Source: Rhodospirillaceae bacterium
Lineage (GTDB): Bacteria > Pseudomonadota > Alphaproteobacteria > UBA828
DNA length: 16,343 bases
Direction of reading: 5' to 3'
NCBI GenBank assembly: GCA_028819955.1
Contig: JAPPKP010000367.1
Location: forward strand, 1 to 16,343
The position numbers and the translations under genes were made by a program. The notes under the pieces were generated by a model. The model was not told the origin of the DNA. It searched no databases and was given only the letters and a program-made list of their open reading frames with translations. This document shows, piece by piece, positions 14,704 to 16,343 of the stretch; the stretch's first letter is position 1, and the number at the start of each line of letters is the position of its first letter.

Positions 14704-14752
14704 GCCGGAGCGGTCCCCGCAACATCAGGGCACCTGAACCGCCCGGCCTTTG
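14704..14752. terminator. Probable bidirectional terminator
   Basis: GCCGG-(A)-GCGGT at 14704-14714 pairs with ACCGC-CCGGC at 14738-14747, giving a 10-bp stem with one bulged A and a 23-nt loop, followed by CTTTG. It begins directly after the CMD-family stop and ends just before the 3' end of the oppositely oriented tRNA, so it could end both transcripts. The T run is short. Confidence 0.45.
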
Positions 14753-14755
14753 TGG

Positions 14756-14831
14756 TGGTAGCGGGGGAGGGACTCGAACCCCCGACCCATGGATTATGAT
14801 TCCACTGCTCTACCGACTGAGCTACCCCGCC
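14756..14831 (-). tRNA. tRNA-Met (anticodon CAT)
   Basis: A 76-nt cloverleaf is complete on the minus strand. The acceptor stem GGCGGGG pairs with CCCCGCT (one G-U at position 1-72). The D arm is GCTC/GAGC with an AGTCGGTA loop. The anticodon stem GTGGA/TCCAT encloses ATCATAA, giving anticodon CAT (14796-14798). The T arm is GGGGG/CCCTC with loop TTCGAGT. CCA is encoded in the DNA. The G1-U72 pair and the overall sequence fit an elongator tRNA-Met. The initiator tRNA would have an unpaired position 1 and GGG/CCC next to the anticodon loop; the lysidine-modified tRNA-Ile(CAT) is a less likely alternative. Confidence 0.95.
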
Positions 14832-14842
14832 CCAGGAGCCGG

Positions 14843-14889
14843 AAGCGCACCGCTATACGCGGCGCCCTCGCCGCCGTCAAGCGCACCGC
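14843..14889. repeat. 11-bp direct repeat flanking the tRNA promoter
   Basis: AAGCGCACCGC occurs at 14843-14853 and again at 14879-14889, an exact repeat with a 36-bp period. The copies overlap the outer edges of the -10 and -35 boxes of the tRNA promoter. It may be a binding site pair or chance. Confidence 0.35.
14852..14880 (-). promoter_or_regulatory. Sigma-70 promoter of tRNA-Met
   Basis: On the minus strand, TTGACG (14875-14880) and TATAGC (14852-14857) are separated by exactly 17 bp. The -10 box lies 20 nt before the mature tRNA 5' end, the distance expected for a short 5' leader removed by RNase P. The -35 box begins 27 nt after the stop of the upstream binding-protein gene, so the tRNA has its own promoter. 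Confidence 0.8.
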
Positions 14890-14907
14890 AGAAAAGGATG
14901 GTGTCGC

Positions 14908-15936
14908 CTAGCGGAACGGGGGCGAGTAGAGGGCGCCGCCGTCCGAATAGAGGGCGCTGAGGCCGCGCGGCAGGCCCAGCGGACTGCCGGCGCCAAGGTA
15001 TTTCTGGAAGATCTCAGCGTAGTTTCCTTCCGCCGCGATGGCACGTACCGCCCATTGCGGATCGAGGCCCAGCATCTCGCCCAAGGAGCCTTCCGTGCCC
15101 AGCATCCGGTTGATCTCAGGGTGATCGGTTCCCTCCGCCATCTCCATGACGTTCGCCTGGGTCACGCCGAGCTCTTCGGCCGTGATCAGCGCGTTCAGCA
15201 CCCAGCGCCCGATGTCCGCCCACTGGTCGTCGCCGTGGCGCACCAGCGGTCCCAAGGGCTCCTTCGAGATGATCTCCGGGTAAATCATGTGTGCGTCCGG
15301 GTCGGCGAAGGTCGATTTCGTTGCCGCCAGGCCCGAGACGTCCGTCGTGTAGACGTCGCAGCGCTCTGCCTTGTAGGCCGCGCGTGCCTCGGCGTTGGTC
15401 TCCAGCGGCACGGGCTCGTAGGCGATGCCGTTGACGCGGAAGTAATCGGCCAGATTGAGCTCGGTGGTGGTGCCGCTCTGGATGCAGATCGAAGCGCCGT
15501 CGAGCTCGATGGCGCTCTCCACGCCGAGCTCGCGCTGGCCGAGGAAGCCCTGGCCGTCGTAGTAGTTGATGCCGACGAAGGTGAAGCCCAGGTCGACATC
15601 GCGCGAATAGGTCCAGGTCGTGTTGCGCGAGAGCACGTCGACCTCACCCGACGCCAGGGCCGGGAAGCGGGTCTTGCCCGTGAGCGTGACGAAGGAGACC
15701 TTCTCCGCATCGCCGAGGACGGCGGCTGCGAGCGCCCGGCAGTAGGCGGCCTCGAAGCCCGTCCACCGGCCCGTGTCGTCGGTTTGGGAGAAGCCGGGCA
15801 GTCCCGGATTGATGCCGCATCTGAGCCGGCCGTCGGCCCGCACGTTGTCGAGCGTTCCCGCATGACCCGGAAGTGCCGCCGCAAGGACCAATGTGCCGGC
15901 CACCACGAGGGCTCCGGCGATCTTCGAAAGACCCAC
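14908..15936 (-). CDS. AapJ-like general L-amino-acid ABC transporter, periplasmic binding protein
   Basis: The 342-aa protein matches the AapJ/BztA solute-binding family of polar amino-acid ABC importers. The signal peptide covers residues 1-26, with an early Lys, a hydrophobic core and cleavage after GHA. The mature protein starts GTLDNV, followed by LRCGINPGLPGFSQ, a KTRFPALASGEVDVLSRNTTWT segment typical of the family, and a family-like C-terminus ending YSPPFR. I chose the GTG at 15936 because GGAGGAGAGGG lies directly upstream and a proper signal peptide results; the ATG 75 nt earlier lies in a predicted -35 box. No AapQ, AapM or AapP gene follows, since a tRNA promoter comes immediately after, so the permease must be elsewhere. 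Likely substrates are glutamate, aspartate or broad L-amino acids. Confidence 0.92.
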   Translation of the reverse strand: MGLSKIAGALVVAGTLVLAAALPGHAGTLDNVRADGRLRCGINPGLPGFSQTDDTGRWTGFEAAYCRALAAAVLGDAEKVSFVTLTGKTRFPALASGEVDVLSRNTTWTYSRDVDLGFTFVGINYYDGQGFLGQRELGVESAIELDGASICIQSGTTTELNLADYFRVNGIAYEPVPLETNAEARAAYKAERCDVYTTDVSGLAATKSTFADPDAHMIYPEIISKEPLGPLVRHGDDQWADIGRWVLNALITAEELGVTQANVMEMAEGTDHPEINRMLGTEGSLGEMLGLDPQWAVRAIAAEGNYAEIFQKYLGAGSPLGLPRGLSALYSDGGALYSPPFR

Positions 15937-15960
15937 CCCTCTCCTCCGAAAATCTGCATC

Positions 15961-16011
15961 TTGAGAAACCGGTTGCAGCTCGTATACGCGATATAGCCAG
16001 GGATAGGTCAA
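15961..16011. promoter_or_regulatory. Overlapping divergent promoters for the binding-protein and monooxygenase genes
   Basis: Minus strand: TTGACC (16006-16011) and TATACG (15981-15986), 19 bp apart and about 45 nt before the AapJ-like GTG. Plus strand: TTGAGA (15961-15966) and TATACG (15983-15988), 16 bp apart. Both -10 boxes share the palindrome CGTATACG (15981-15988). Spacings are not ideal, so the minus-strand promoter is the more credible and the plus-strand one tentative. The remaining stretch 16012-16183 is AT-richer at first and has no recognised gene. Confidence 0.4.
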
Positions 16012-16183
16012 TGACTATTATCCTCGGGCAGCTACAACAATTTCCTATAGCAAACGGGTGCGGATGGCATCCCTAGCTTCCGCCCATGGAAGCGGCCTTG
16101 CGTGCCATCGGGCGGACGGGGACAATCGCCTCGCCCGGCGCGCCCGGCGCCACGCCTGCTTGCACGGCTACGGTGACCTTTCC

Positions 16184-16343
16184 ATGAGCGACCAATCCGA
16201 CCTGTCGAAGCCGCTGAAGACCTGGAGCCATCTCGCCGGCAAGCGGCGCAGGCCCAGCGAGTACGAGATCGTCTCGACCAACCTGCTCTGGAGCACCGAC
16301 GACGAGATGCCGTGGGCGCTCTCGCCCGACATCGACATGAACA
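16184..16343 (+). CDS. Soluble diiron monooxygenase hydroxylase, beta subunit (TmoE-like), 5' part
   Basis: Only the first 53 codons are in the window. The N-terminus, with KPLKTWSHLAGKRRRPSEYE followed by IVSTNL and SPDIDMN, matches the start of the hydroxylase beta subunit of the toluene-4-monooxygenase/alkene monooxygenase group (TmoE, IsoE-like). In these enzymes the beta subunit supports a diiron alpha subunit that inserts oxygen into aromatic or alkene substrates; beta itself has no metal site. It differs clearly from phenol hydroxylase or propane monooxygenase beta subunits as I know them. A GGTGA sits 7 nt before the ATG. A 33-codon frame from 16086 ends in the overlapping ATGA, but it has no ribosome site. 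The rest of the gene and its partners lie to the right. Confidence 0.8.
   Translation, partial: MSDQSDLSKPLKTWSHLAGKRRRPSEYEIVSTNLLWSTDDEMPWALSPDIDMN

Noticed and set aside
16053..16079. Possible sigma-54 promoter (TGGCAT near 16064) before the monooxygenase gene
   Set aside because: The GC that should lie 10 bp after GG is only 8 bp away and TTGC is absent, so the -24/-12 geometry fails.
16086..16187. 33-codon frame ending in the ATGA of the TmoE-like start, a possible leader peptide
   Set aside because: There is no ribosome site before its ATG, the peptide has no recognisable feature, and such short frames are frequent here.

Overview
The window is GC-rich, densely packed bacterial DNA. 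Gene families and style point to an alphaproteobacterium, probably Rhodospirillales-like: an AapJ-type amino-acid binding protein, fused-domain polyphosphate:AMP phosphotransferase, a TcuA-like flavoprotein, many GTG starts and ATGA/GTGA overlaps. The taxonomic call is an inference from gene content and base composition. I saw no insertion sequence, CRISPR array, phage gene or rRNA.

Layout, left to right. (1) 1-131 holds a GTTAC-N4-GTAAC inverted repeat with a diverged second copy, probably the operator of a gene left of the window. (2) 132-2657, minus strand: an amidase-signature hydrolase followed by a FIST-domain sensory protein. (3) 2758-3795, plus strand: a GT-B glycosyltransferase with a good sigma-70 promoter placed so that its mRNA may be leaderless. 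(4) 3817-3906: four perfect hairpins in a row at a convergent gene junction. (5) 3939-8570, minus strand: a four-gene run of polyphosphate:AMP phosphotransferase, TcuA-like FAD dehydrogenase, 3-hydroxyisobutyrate-dehydrogenase-family reductase and RraA-family aldolase-like protein. The last three overlap by 4 nt each and look like one catabolic module. (6) 8730-9279, minus strand: an RsbW-type anti-sigma kinase and a short stretch resembling the tail of a nitrilase-family gene. (7) 9499-14703, plus strand: class III aminotransferase, CCG-domain Fe-S oxidoreductase, gluconate-2-dehydrogenase subunit 3-like protein, GMC/FAD dehydrogenase and AhpD/CMD-family protein. (8) 14756-14831, minus strand: tRNA-Met(CAT) with its own promoter. 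(9) 14908-15936, minus strand: an AapJ-like periplasmic binding protein without a permease in view. (10) 16184-end, plus strand: the first 53 codons of a TmoE-like beta subunit of a soluble diiron monooxygenase.

The most interesting system is region 7. Its GMC subunit has the FAD-binding fold, the His/Asn catalytic pair and the C-x5-C-x3-C spacing of the [3Fe-4S] site known from bacterial FAD-glucose dehydrogenase. Such enzymes normally work with a Tat-exported small subunit and a multiheme cytochrome c. Here the small subunit has no Tat signal, no cytochrome is present, and an HdrD/GlpC-like protein with two 4Fe-4S motifs and CCG-type cysteines sits in the cytochrome's place. I infer a cytoplasmic alcohol or sugar dehydrogenase that passes electrons through Fe-S clusters, coupled with a transaminase. 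Everything here comes from reading the sequence, with no database search.
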